Assembly (NCBI GenBank): GCA_015232855.1
Contig: JADFYW010000032.1
Location: 1 to 36,570 of the forward strand
Length of the DNA stretch: 36,570 nucleotides
Reading direction: 5' to 3'
Source: Fibrobacteria bacterium
Lineage (GTDB): Bacteria > Fibrobacterota > Fibrobacteria > UBA11236 > JADFYW01
Shown: piece after piece, positions 24,087 through 35,604 of the stretch
How positions within the stretch are numbered: position 1 is the stretch's first letter
Layout: each line of letters begins with the position of its first letter
Translations under genes and position numbers: made by a program
The notes under the pieces: generated by a model
The model's database searches: none
What the model was told of the DNA's origin: nothing
The model's input: only the letters and a program-made list of their open reading frames with translations

Positions 24087-25253
24087 ATGACACTAGGAAT
24101 CGCAATATCACTTCACCACGCTTTTGAAGAATTAGCATTATTTATTGATATTATACGACATAATTTTAAGGGCTCTTATAAAATTTCTGTGTGTTGTAAT
24201 CATCCTGACGGTCCAAAAAGAATAAATATGGACGATATAGATTATTATACACAAGGAGATCCGATTCTTTACAGTGATACACAGTCCCATATCAATCAGT
24301 ATATTGGTTTGAATATGAGAGTGATGGATTCTATCAAAAAAGGCTGTAAAGCTCTTCTTAAAGACAAAGACTGTGATTGGATAATGCATACTCACATGGA
24401 TGGTTGGATGTTGTCCGAAGAAAAGCTGCAAAAGCTATTGGAAACAATCATTGCAAAAGAAAAAACCTTTGCTGCCAGAGGTTATGGTTACGGATTTTAT
24501 TCCAAGGATGGGATGCCCGTTGGTTCTTTAGATGATATGTTTTGGTTTATAAAAAGTAGCGCTGCAAAAGAGCATAATTTCTTTAATTTTAATACAACGG
24601 ATCTCATTCCCACTAAAATCAATATTCACGGAATGCTGCCTATTCTTGTCATGATAAAATTGGGATTAAAGAATTTTCATCACTATAGCGATTTTTCTGA
24701 TATGGTTTATTGGGATAACCACCCGTGTTATCTAGCGCCAGCAAACCATGCTTTACCCATGAATTATCAAAAGAGTACTGGATTTCTTCACCTGAACAGG
24801 GGAAGGTTTCCCGAAAATTCGGGTTTGGGTACGGCTCTACAAGCATGGTATTTAAAAGAATTTAACCTTTGTAAAGGTCCCACTATTTCCAAATTTATAG
24901 AGGAGCATTTCCAACCTATCGAGCAAATAAACAATAAATTGGCTCAAGAAGAATACTTTCTTAAAACCAGGCTAAAACCATATACTGATTTAGTGCCACT
25001 GGGACGTGATTTTAGACGAATGCAAAAAAAAATAAAAAGTATTGAGCAATGGTCAGTGTTTAAAAAGTTTGAAACAAGATGTAAGGTTTTTTTAAAGAAA
25101 CACTCTCCTGTCTTCAGATCTATGTTGAATAAAATTCACAATCAAATATATGAAGATACCATCTGGCCAAGATGTATATACGACTATTACAATAAAGAGA
25201 TAAAAATTGAAGAAGCCCAGGACGAAACAGATTTTTGGTGGTTTCATAAATAA
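24087..25253 (+). CDS. Putative glycosyltransferase-like protein, first gene of cyclase operon
   Basis: This 388-residue protein has no signal peptide and no motif I can assign firmly. The N-terminus (LGIAISLHHAFEELALFIDIIRHNF...ISVCCNHPDG) and the segment DCDWIMHTHMDGWM near residue 100 resemble the first strand and the acidic metal-binding turn of GT-A glycosyltransferases. Later, TGFLHLNRGRFPENSGLGTALQAWYLK looks like a conserved acceptor-side loop. The C-terminal 110 residues are basic and helical. The ATG has no Shine-Dalgarno; TATAAT (24081-24086) abuts it. It is the first of five tightly packed genes ending at 28907, which implies a shared pathway. The glycosyltransferase call is inference from fold-like patterns and context. 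Confidence 0.45.
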   Translation: MTLGIAISLHHAFEELALFIDIIRHNFKGSYKISVCCNHPDGPKRINMDDIDYYTQGDPILYSDTQSHINQYIGLNMRVMDSIKKGCKALLKDKDCDWIMHTHMDGWMLSEEKLQKLLETIIAKEKTFAARGYGYGFYSKDGMPVGSLDDMFWFIKSSAAKEHNFFNFNTTDLIPTKINIHGMLPILVMIKLGLKNFHHYSDFSDMVYWDNHPCYLAPANHALPMNYQKSTGFLHLNRGRFPENSGLGTALQAWYLKEFNLCKGPTISKFIEEHFQPIEQINNKLAQEEYFLKTRLKPYTDLVPLGRDFRRMQKKIKSIEQWSVFKKFETRCKVFLKKHSPVFRSMLNKIHNQIYEDTIWPRCIYDYYNKEIKIEEAQDETDFWWFHK

Positions 25254-25273
25254 AATTTTAAAAAACTCAACTC

Positions 25274-26266
25274 ATGAATAAAATTGTAAATACTGTGCGC
25301 ATGAAGGGAGGTTCACTAAGCGGAACCTATCTGCTGGAAGATGAAAATGGCTTTAAATTTATCAGAAAAAACGTTTCCTTAACTGAAAACCGGGAATATG
25401 GCTTTCAACGTTGGTACTCTCAGTTAAAAAAAATTCAACGTTTTTCACTTCAATACCCGGGACTTTTTCCCAATCTGTTAGATTATGGCAGCACAGAAAC
25501 TCATGCCTATTTTGATATTGAATATTTTGAAAATTCTTTTAATGCACAAGAATATTTATGCCAGAACTCGAAAAATAGCAATCCGAAGCTTTTTTTTGAA
25601 AAATTAGTATCCGCTATGGATTACCTTCATGAAATAAAACTTCCAACATCCAAACACGCGATGCGACTTTATTTACATGAAGAAGTACATCAGCGACTAA
25701 AAGACTGCAATCAAAACGATGTGTTCACAAATTTCCTTAAATATGATACTATCGTTTTTAATGGTATAGAAGTAAATTCATTCCTGCATGAATACTCAGA
25801 CTATGAAGCGATGGCAATGAGAGTATACCAAAAAGATTATGAATCTTTTACTCATGGAAACCTCACCTTAGAAAATATGTTATACATCCCGGACCAGGAA
25901 CGGATTGTATTCATTGACCCCTATGAAGAAAATGTGATCGATTCCATTTTGGCCGAATATTCACAGATATACCAATCATCAAACAGTCTGTATGAGCTAT
26001 ACAACGCAAAAGGATGTGTAGTTTTTGAAAATTGCATTTCCAGTAATATTGAAGTCCCCACCACTCTTATTGCATTTAATGAGCTTTTTACAGGCTATAT
26101 AAACAGAACTTGTTCTGATGATGAGATAAAAGCAATTTCAATATTAGAAATATCTCAGTTTATTCGCATGCTTCCTTTTAAGATGGTCGTTGACTCCAGT
26201 AAAATGTTATTATTCTATGCTTTGGCTTCCTACCTTTGGCATCAACTAAAAGCGAAAGATACATGA
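25274..26266 (+). CDS. APH/choline-kinase-fold phosphotransferase-like protein
   Basis: This 330-residue protein has the aminoglycoside-phosphotransferase fold. The N-lobe carries GGSLSGTYLLEDENGFKFIRKNV with the ATP-site lysine (K32), and the C-lobe has THGNLTLENMLY (H194-N201) and VFIDPYEEN (D215, the metal-binding DFG-like Asp). The family's catalytic HGD aspartate is Asn here (HGN), so it may be a weak or non-catalytic kinase, or use another base. By context a C7-cyclitol or sugar kinase is plausible, similar in role to ValC in validamycin synthesis, although ValC is of another fold. It lies 20 bases after the previous gene, and its stop overlaps the cyclase start (ATGA). Confidence 0.6.
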   Translation: MNKIVNTVRMKGGSLSGTYLLEDENGFKFIRKNVSLTENREYGFQRWYSQLKKIQRFSLQYPGLFPNLLDYGSTETHAYFDIEYFENSFNAQEYLCQNSKNSNPKLFFEKLVSAMDYLHEIKLPTSKHAMRLYLHEEVHQRLKDCNQNDVFTNFLKYDTIVFNGIEVNSFLHEYSDYEAMAMRVYQKDYESFTHGNLTLENMLYIPDQERIVFIDPYEENVIDSILAEYSQIYQSSNSLYELYNAKGCVVFENCISSNIEVPTTLIAFNELFTGYINRTCSDDEIKAISILEISQFIRMLPFKMVVDSSKMLLFYALASYLWHQLKAKDT

Positions 26267-27438
26267 AAAAACCTGAACAGAACGAACTAAAAGAAGGCCG
26301 TTGGACCGTCAAAACAGAGCTTTCCGTCGAATATGAAATCAAAAATTCTCCGAATATATTAAATCCGTCCAATCCGGATTTACTATGCCATGGCACCCAA
26401 GGAATAGGAAAGCGTAGGTTAATAATTGCAGAAAGAACAGTCTGCCATCATTATTTTCACGACATAAGAAATTACTTTGAGAAAAATCATACAAACTATC
26501 ATATAGTCCCTGTAGATTTGACTGAAGAAAACAAAAATTTGGATTCACTACTTTATATTTTAGGAGAAATTGAACAGTTTGGTGTTTTAAGAAGAAGTGA
26601 ACCATTAATCGCCATCGGTGGCGGAGTACTGCTTGATGTTGTTGGTTTAGCTGCAAGTCTTTATAGACGAGGAATCCCCTATATCAAAGTTCCAACAACG
26701 CTTATAGGACTTATTGATGCCAGTGTCGGCGTAAAAACAGGAATTAATTTTGAGAACAGACGAAACCGACTGGGAAGTTATGCTCCTCCTATCGCCGCTT
26801 ATCTTGATAAATCCTTTCTGAAGACTTTGCCGGAACTTGAATTTCGCTCTGGAGTAGGTGAAATTATTAAAATGGCTGTAGTAAAGGATCTACACCTGTT
26901 CGAATTACTGGAACAGGCCAGTTCCGAGTTAGTAGATAAAAAATTTAACGGTTGCCCATTTGCTGATGAAATAATCAATCGTTCTGTGACCGGCATGAAA
27001 GACGAGCTCCAGGAAAATCTTTGGGAAAAAATACTAAAGAGACAAGTTGATTTTGGTCATTCGTTCAGTCCCATTATTGAAATGAGGTCTATTCATGACA
27101 AAGGAGAACAACCATTAACTCACGGTCAAGCTGTTACCCTTGATATTTTACTTTCCTGTATCATATCAAGAAATAGAAAAATGTTAACGAAGGGTGAGCT
27201 TAATCGCGTTTTCAAATTAATAAAAAATACAGGTTTGCCAACAGAACACCAATTATGTTACAATCCCCTGGTTATATTAGAAGCCCTCGAAGATACTGTA
27301 AAACATCGAAATGGAGACCAAAATTTACCAATTCCTGTCACTATTGGAAAATCTACTTTTTTAAATGATGTAACATTTAAAGAAATCAAAAAGGCCGTAC
27401 AAAGCATGAAACAGCTAAACATGGAGTTTAAAAAATAA
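26263..27438 (+). CDS. Sedoheptulose-7-phosphate cyclase-like enzyme (EEVS-type)
   Basis: This 391-residue protein belongs to the 3-dehydroquinate-synthase-like sugar phosphate cyclases. It has the NAD site IAIGGGVLLDVVGLAASLYRRG (117-137), VPTTLIGLIDASVGVKTG and NRRNRLGSYAPP, and zinc ligands E200 (GVGEIIKM), H266 (DFGHSFSP) and H287 (LTHGQAV). GSYxPP, FGHSFSP (where AroB has a second His) and KHRNGDQNLPIPVTIG agree with 2-epi-5-epi-valiolone synthases such as ValA and AcbC, which cyclise sedoheptulose 7-phosphate. I start at ATG 26263, which overlaps the upstream stop (ATGA), rather than at 26236, which lies deep inside the previous gene. Operon context gives a C7-cyclitol pathway. EVS or another C7-cyclase specificity is not excluded. 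Confidence 0.82.
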   Translation: MKKPEQNELKEGRWTVKTELSVEYEIKNSPNILNPSNPDLLCHGTQGIGKRRLIIAERTVCHHYFHDIRNYFEKNHTNYHIVPVDLTEENKNLDSLLYILGEIEQFGVLRRSEPLIAIGGGVLLDVVGLAASLYRRGIPYIKVPTTLIGLIDASVGVKTGINFENRRNRLGSYAPPIAAYLDKSFLKTLPELEFRSGVGEIIKMAVVKDLHLFELLEQASSELVDKKFNGCPFADEIINRSVTGMKDELQENLWEKILKRQVDFGHSFSPIIEMRSIHDKGEQPLTHGQAVTLDILLSCIISRNRKMLTKGELNRVFKLIKNTGLPTEHQLCYNPLVILEALEDTVKHRNGDQNLPIPVTIGKSTFLNDVTFKEIKKAVQSMKQLNMEFKK

Positions 27439-27440
27439 TT

Positions 27441-28142
27441 ATGGCACCCGTTATTGCTATTACCGGAGCATCACGAGGAGTCGGAGAAGACCTCGTTCGC
27501 CATTTTATTTCCCAAAACTGGATAACTATTGGACTATCTCGGAATACAAAAAAACTCTCAGAGTTGCAGACCGAATTAGGAAATAATTTTTTTTATTATG
27601 AATTGGATGTTTCTTCCGGCGATAACGTAAACAAAATATTTAAGCAAATAAAAAAGAAATTTAACCGAATTAATGCTTTTGTGAACAATGCAGCGATTTT
27701 CAAATGGAGTTCTCTTGAAAAATGTACTGATTCAGACATCAATTCTATTATTGATACTAATTTGAAGGGGTCAATATTTACTATCCGAAGTGCAATTAAA
27801 CAAAAATGTTTTTGTAAGGGCGGAAGAATCATAAATATAAGTTCAGTTGCTGGCCTCCATGGCATTGAAGGACAAGCCATTTATAGTGCAAGCAAATTCG
27901 GCCTGAAAGGCTTTTCAGAAGCTGTTGGCCAGGAATTACTTCATCAGAAAATTTTACTGACAACAATCTATCCTGGCGGTATTAACACTCCCCTTTGGAA
28001 CAAAAAAAACGAGTACCCCGGTGATACATCTCAATTATTAAAGCCAGGGGATATAACTTCAACTATTGACTTTATTGTCCACCTTCCGAATAATGTGTAT
28101 TTAAAAGACATTACTATTTTCCCAACTAATGAATGGCATTAA
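27441..28142 (+). CDS. Short-chain dehydrogenase/reductase
   Basis: This 233-residue classical SDR has TGASRGVG (8-15) for NAD(P) binding, NNAA (82-85), the catalytic serine in IINISSVAG, and Y148-x3-K152 (YSASK). PGGINTPLW near the end is the usual substrate-loop region. It starts 2 bases after the cyclase stop, so the two are translationally coupled. In cyclitol pathways an SDR would oxidise or reduce the cyclised ketone or a hydroxyl of the cyclitol. The substrate cannot be read from the sequence. Confidence 0.88.
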   Translation: MAPVIAITGASRGVGEDLVRHFISQNWITIGLSRNTKKLSELQTELGNNFFYYELDVSSGDNVNKIFKQIKKKFNRINAFVNNAAIFKWSSLEKCTDSDINSIIDTNLKGSIFTIRSAIKQKCFCKGGRIINISSVAGLHGIEGQAIYSASKFGLKGFSEAVGQELLHQKILLTTIYPGGINTPLWNKKNEYPGDTSQLLKPGDITSTIDFIVHLPNNVYLKDITIFPTNEWH

Positions 28143-28181
28143 ACACACTACCATAGGAAAACGGTAATCCAGGAGCATATA

Positions 28182-28907
28182 ATGAATTTAATACTTACTA
28201 TGGCAGGGAGATATTCTCGTTTCATTAATGAGGGATATAAACTCCCAAAATTTCTTTTGCCGTGGGGAGACCGGACTATTGTTGCGGTAATTCTAACAGA
28301 ACTTATGCGTGAAAAAAAATTTAAGCAGGTTTTTCTTGTGGCCAATAAAAGAGATGAAATATATATGCCTCATATAAGATGCATTCTTGATAAACTTGGG
28401 ATTTCAAGAGATAACCTTATTTTAATCCAGGATACCGACGGACAGGCCGAAACTGCAGCAGTTGGGGTAGAGTTTCTTTTAAAATGCGGCATTAAAAAGA
28501 ATGAACCTATTGTCTTCCACAACATTGACACTATTCTTTATAACCGAAACATATCAGAAGCAGAGTCAAATTTAGCCAAATATGACGGATTTATTGACGT
28601 ATTTAATTCAAACAACCGAACATACAGCTACGTACTAAAAAGAGATGATGGCTTCATGGAAACCATAGCTGAAAAAATGGTTATTTCCAATTTAGCAACG
28701 TCCGGATTTTATGGTTTTAAGTCTTCAAAGACATACCTTGAATTTTATAAAAAAGGCAAAGATATGTTTATAAGTGCTGTATACAAAAATATGACAGATA
28801 AAGGCTGCAAAATAGCAATAAGCAACATACATAATGAGCATGATACTCTTGTACTCGGGACCCCTGCAGAATATGTGAATCTCGCCTTAGGGCTTGATGA
28901 AATTTAA
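28182..28907 (+). CDS. Sugar-phosphate nucleotidyltransferase-like protein
   Basis: This 241-residue protein starts LILTMAGRYSRFINEGYKLPKFLLPWG, the nucleotide-binding loop and lysine (K23) of the NTP-transferase family. D116 in FHNIDTILY is the expected metal ligand, and SGFYGF and the C-terminal LGTPAEYVNLALGL are typical. It would activate a phosphorylated sugar or cyclitol as an NDP derivative, the role of ValB in validamycin synthesis. The usual GxGxR glycine-rich loop is AGRYSRF, a small deviation. AGGAG precedes the ATG. It is the last gene of the operon and is followed by a bidirectional terminator. Confidence 0.82.
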   Translation: MNLILTMAGRYSRFINEGYKLPKFLLPWGDRTIVAVILTELMREKKFKQVFLVANKRDEIYMPHIRCILDKLGISRDNLILIQDTDGQAETAAVGVEFLLKCGIKKNEPIVFHNIDTILYNRNISEAESNLAKYDGFIDVFNSNNRTYSYVLKRDDGFMETIAEKMVISNLATSGFYGFKSSKTYLEFYKKGKDMFISAVYKNMTDKGCKIAISNIHNEHDTLVLGTPAEYVNLALGLDEI

Positions 28908-28957
28908 AACCCCGAAACATTCTCTTAAACCAATTTATCCATCTAATTTTTTTTCAT

Positions 28958-28988
28958 AAAAAAAGCCCTCATAAGAGGGCTAATTTTT
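28958..28988. terminator. Bidirectional terminator between cyclase operon and rRNA operon
   Basis: AGCCCTC (28964-28970), loop ATAA and GAGGGCT (28975-28981) form the stem, with an A run on the left and a T-rich right side, so it can end both the plus-strand cyclase operon and the minus-strand rRNA operon. Confidence 0.88.
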
Positions 28989-28989
28989 A

Positions 28990-29106
28990 TTCCGGCGACG
29001 ACCTACTCTCCCACGGCAAAAGACCGCAGTACCATCGGCGCTAAGAGGCTTAACTTCTGTGTTCGGGATGGGAACAGGTGTGACCCTCTTGCTATAGTCA
29101 CCGAAA
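28990..29106 (-). rRNA. rrf: 5S rRNA
   Basis: Minus-strand sequence begins TTCGGTGACTATAGCAAGAGGG, contains CCCATCCCGAACACAGAAGTTAAG and ends GTCGTCGCCGGAA. The ends pair (TTCGGTGAC with GTCGCCGGA), giving the normal closing stem and a length near 115. It is third in the operon after 16S and 23S. The ends are accurate to a few bases. Confidence 0.95.
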
Positions 29107-29199
29107 ATTTTATTGAAATTTTGATAGATTAAAGATAATGCTACATGCTTATTACAGTTAGAAATTTGCTGAACATTGCCTAGATTTGAAATTAAGATA
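29107..29199 (-). other. 23S-5S spacer, 3' arm of the 23S processing stem
   Basis: The minus strand here is complementary over about 70 bases, with interruptions, to the spacer before 23S (32153-32225 and again near 32270-32290). The plus-strand spacer copy AGGCATTGTGTTCAACAAATTGC corresponds to AGGCAATGTTCAGCAAATTTC on the opposite side. It is likely the long RNase III-type stem around 23S. No tRNA is present. Confidence 0.6.
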
Positions 29200-32152
<2,953 letters not shown>

Positions 32153-32458
32153 AAGTCTTAATTTTAAAAACAGGCATTGTGTTCAACAAATTGCTAACTC
32201 TAATAAATAGAGCTTCGCATTGCGTATCAATTTAATAAGTTTTCACTTACATGATTGATACCCTTTAATCTATCATCATTTCAAAAATCTCTTTCGTCTC
32301 GAGGACGTAAAGAAAAAAAATTGCGTTGCTGAATTTAACTTCTAAAAGAAAATCCATCAAATACTTTTTAAAAAAATTGTAAGCGATAAACAGCGACAGT
32401 ATACAAGAGTGGGATGGTTAACGTCAGTGCCTGTTACAGACACTTACTTTTTCTCCTT
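32153..32458 (-). other. 16S-23S spacer without tRNA genes, with processing-stem arms
   Basis: I find no tRNA fold (no TTCRA loop, no CCA-flanked cloverleaf) in about 305 bases. The end next to 16S (32365-32430) is an inverted repeat of the leader at 34093-34150: TTGTAAGCGATAAACAGCGAC matches TTGTAAGCAATGAACAGTGAT. The end next to 23S pairs with 29107-29199. These would form the 16S and 23S precursor stems. Confidence 0.65.
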
Positions 32459-34002
<1,544 letters not shown>

Positions 34003-34192
34003 AATTAGTTTTGTAACTTTTCTTTACCGAGAATTTCCTGGATATAATCCAAAAAATTATCTCGGGCATCCTCTTATTAAAATCTTACGATCTTAACTCG
34101 GACTCCCGTACACTGTGGTATCACTGTTCATTGCTTACAATTTTAAAAATCTGTCTGGCCTCAAGGGGCTCATCAATTTCTTAGAGCGCTAT
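34003..34192 (-). other. rRNA leader with 5' arm of the 16S processing stem
   Basis: Minus-strand 34150 to 34093 (TTTTTAAAATTGTAAGC...ACAGTG...) pairs with the spacer after 16S. A second hairpin, CCGAGA/TCTCGG (about 34025-34065), lies closer to 16S. No gene is seen. Confidence 0.55.
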
Positions 34193-34221
34193 ATATTATT
34201 AACTATCTCGCAAGCCGTCAA
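34193..34221 (-). promoter_or_regulatory. Sigma-70-type rRNA promoter overlapping the miaA 3' end
   Basis: On the minus strand TTGACG (34216-34221) and TAATAT (34193-34198) are separated by 17 bases. The -35 element lies inside the last codons of miaA and the -10 just after its stop. The predicted start is near 34186. Confidence 0.65.
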
Positions 34222-35134
34222 GGGTTTCTGTCCATTTCCAGCAATTTTTATTCCCAATTTTCAAAAACCGCTCAAAATCAATAAATTCGCCGTTTTTTAA
34301 TTGAGATTTAAAGAAAGTAATTTGTTTCTTAGCAAAATTTCGAGTGAGCTGCTGAACTTTTTTAACAATAATTTCCAAATCACACTGCTTCTGTACATAA
34401 GGAACAATCTGTTTATAACCAAGTGCATTTAAACACGGTAAATCCTCTGCATTTGGGGCTTTTAGCAGTGTTTTCACTTCTTCCACCCATCCCTGCTCTA
34501 TCATAGAGAGTGTACGCTCATTTATTTTTTTATAGAGGCATTCCCTGCTTTGATTTATTACAAAAATTTTAGTTTTTTGAAAGAGCTCATGGGTATCATC
34601 TGAATAATCATAAAACTGATAACTGTTCCCGGTAGTTAAGAGATTCTCCATCGCTTTAGCTATTCTAAATTTGTCATTTGGATGAATTTTCAGTGCTACT
34701 TGCGGATCTTTTTGTGCCAGTTCTTTATGCACTTCTCCAGCACCTTTATTCAAAATCATTTCATGCACGATTTGCTTAATACTATCAGGTACTTCCTGTC
34801 GTTTTTGCTTTTGTTGATACAATAAGGCTCTGATGTATAGCCCCGTACCACCCGCAATAATGAATCTTTTTTCAGGATTGTTTTTCAATAGTAACATCAC
34901 GTCATCCCGGAAACGATTTACCGAATACGGCTCTGATGGGAGTAAAAAACCCATGAAATGATGGGGGACTTCTTCCTGTTCTTTTTGACTCACCTGAGCG
35001 GTACCAATTTCAAGTCCCTTATAAATTTGCCGGGAATCAGCCGAAATAATTTCAAAACCGTTTGCCTTTGCTAATTCAAAAGCAATTTTTGATTTCCCCG
35101 CAGCAGTGGGTCCACATATAATAGCTTCAACCAT
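34199..35134 (-). CDS. miaA: tRNA dimethylallyltransferase
   Basis: This 311-residue protein matches MiaA in length and motifs: the P-loop CGPTAAGKSKIAFELA at residues 7-22, ISADSRQIYKGLEIGTAQ, VPHHFMGFL, FIIAGGTGLYIRALL, and the C-terminal ALGYKQIVPY and FAKKQITFFK. MiaA transfers dimethylallyl to A37 of tRNAs that read codons beginning with U. It usually lies in an mutL-miaA-hfq context; here it sits directly upstream of the rRNA operon in the same direction with no terminator between. I see no clear Shine-Dalgarno before ATG 35134. Its 3' end carries the rRNA promoter. Confidence 0.95.
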   Translation of the reverse strand: MVEAIICGPTAAGKSKIAFELAKANGFEIISADSRQIYKGLEIGTAQVSQKEQEEVPHHFMGFLLPSEPYSVNRFRDDVMLLLKNNPEKRFIIAGGTGLYIRALLYQQKQKRQEVPDSIKQIVHEMILNKGAGEVHKELAQKDPQVALKIHPNDKFRIAKAMENLLTTGNSYQFYDYSDDTHELFQKTKIFVINQSRECLYKKINERTLSMIEQGWVEEVKTLLKAPNAEDLPCLNALGYKQIVPYVQKQCDLEIIVKKVQQLTRNFAKKQITFFKSQLKNGEFIDFERFLKIGNKNCWKWTETLDGLRDS

Positions 35135-35540
35135 ATAGAGTATTTTAATTAATCCCCGGGAGATATCCTATAGTTACGATTATTACAGTGTTCTTAATAC
35201 TCCGACCATCTGAAATTGAGCTGCTACACTATATAGAAAGGGAGTTGTAAATTACAGAAGAAAGTGTAAGGTTGACGGAGGATCCTGTTTTTCCTCTAAC
35301 TTTATTGGCGATTTGCCTGTAATGAACTGGCAACTTTCATACATATGCTCATAAATTTGCGTCTTAATTTAAAAAAGGGACCATTTACAGCTCTAAGCGC
35401 AGTTTTTATTCTTAAAATTACTTCTTTAACCAAAATTTCGAAGTAAAAAGGTCTTTCACCTGGTCGACCTGGGCTGTTGCACATAGAAAAAGTGGCTTTT
35501 TCTTGGTCCAACCTAATATTTAAAACATATCCGAAACGCC
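35135..35540. other. Non-coding intergenic DNA between divergent miaA and fic
   Basis: About 400 bases without a convincing gene. A 69-codon minus-strand frame at 35302-35511 lacks a ribosome site and resembles nothing. A small hairpin AGAAAAA/TTTTTCT (about 35485-35503) is visible. GCGATT-rich words also appear near 35305, like the repeats at 35569, but only once. Confidence 0.4.
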
Positions 35541-35569
35541 TTGACTTCAGCTGTTTTTATTAGTAAAAT
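35541..35569 (+). promoter_or_regulatory. Sigma-70-type promoter of fic
   Basis: TTGACT (35541-35546) and TAAAAT (35564-35569) are 17 bases apart. The start point would be near 35576, inside the 11-bp tandem repeats. Confidence 0.6.
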
Positions 35570-35601
35570 TTGGCGATTATTTGGCGATTATTTGGCGATT
35601 A
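35569..35601 (+). repeat. Three perfect 11-bp tandem repeats before fic
   Basis: TTTGGCGATTA is repeated exactly three times (35569-35579, 35580-35590, 35591-35601), ending 3 bases before the fic ATG and covering the predicted transcription start and ribosome-binding region. The unit is close to one helical turn, as expected for stacked protein sites. Copy number changes could also alter expression. Confidence 0.9.
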
Positions 35602-35604
35602 AAA

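Noticed and set aside
26236-26262. Upstream ATG for the cyclase
   Set aside because: It is deep inside the previous gene; ATG 26263 gives the common ATGA stop-start overlap.
32153-32458. tRNA-Ile or tRNA-Ala in the 16S-23S spacer
   Set aside because: No cloverleaf or T-loop sequence found; the spacer is explained by processing stems.
35302-35511. 69-codon minus-strand frame between miaA and fic
   Set aside because: No ribosome site and no recognisable product; treated as intergenic.
35569-35601. CRISPR or plasmid-type origin iterons
   Set aside because: Only three 11-bp copies directly at a promoter, with no replication gene nearby.
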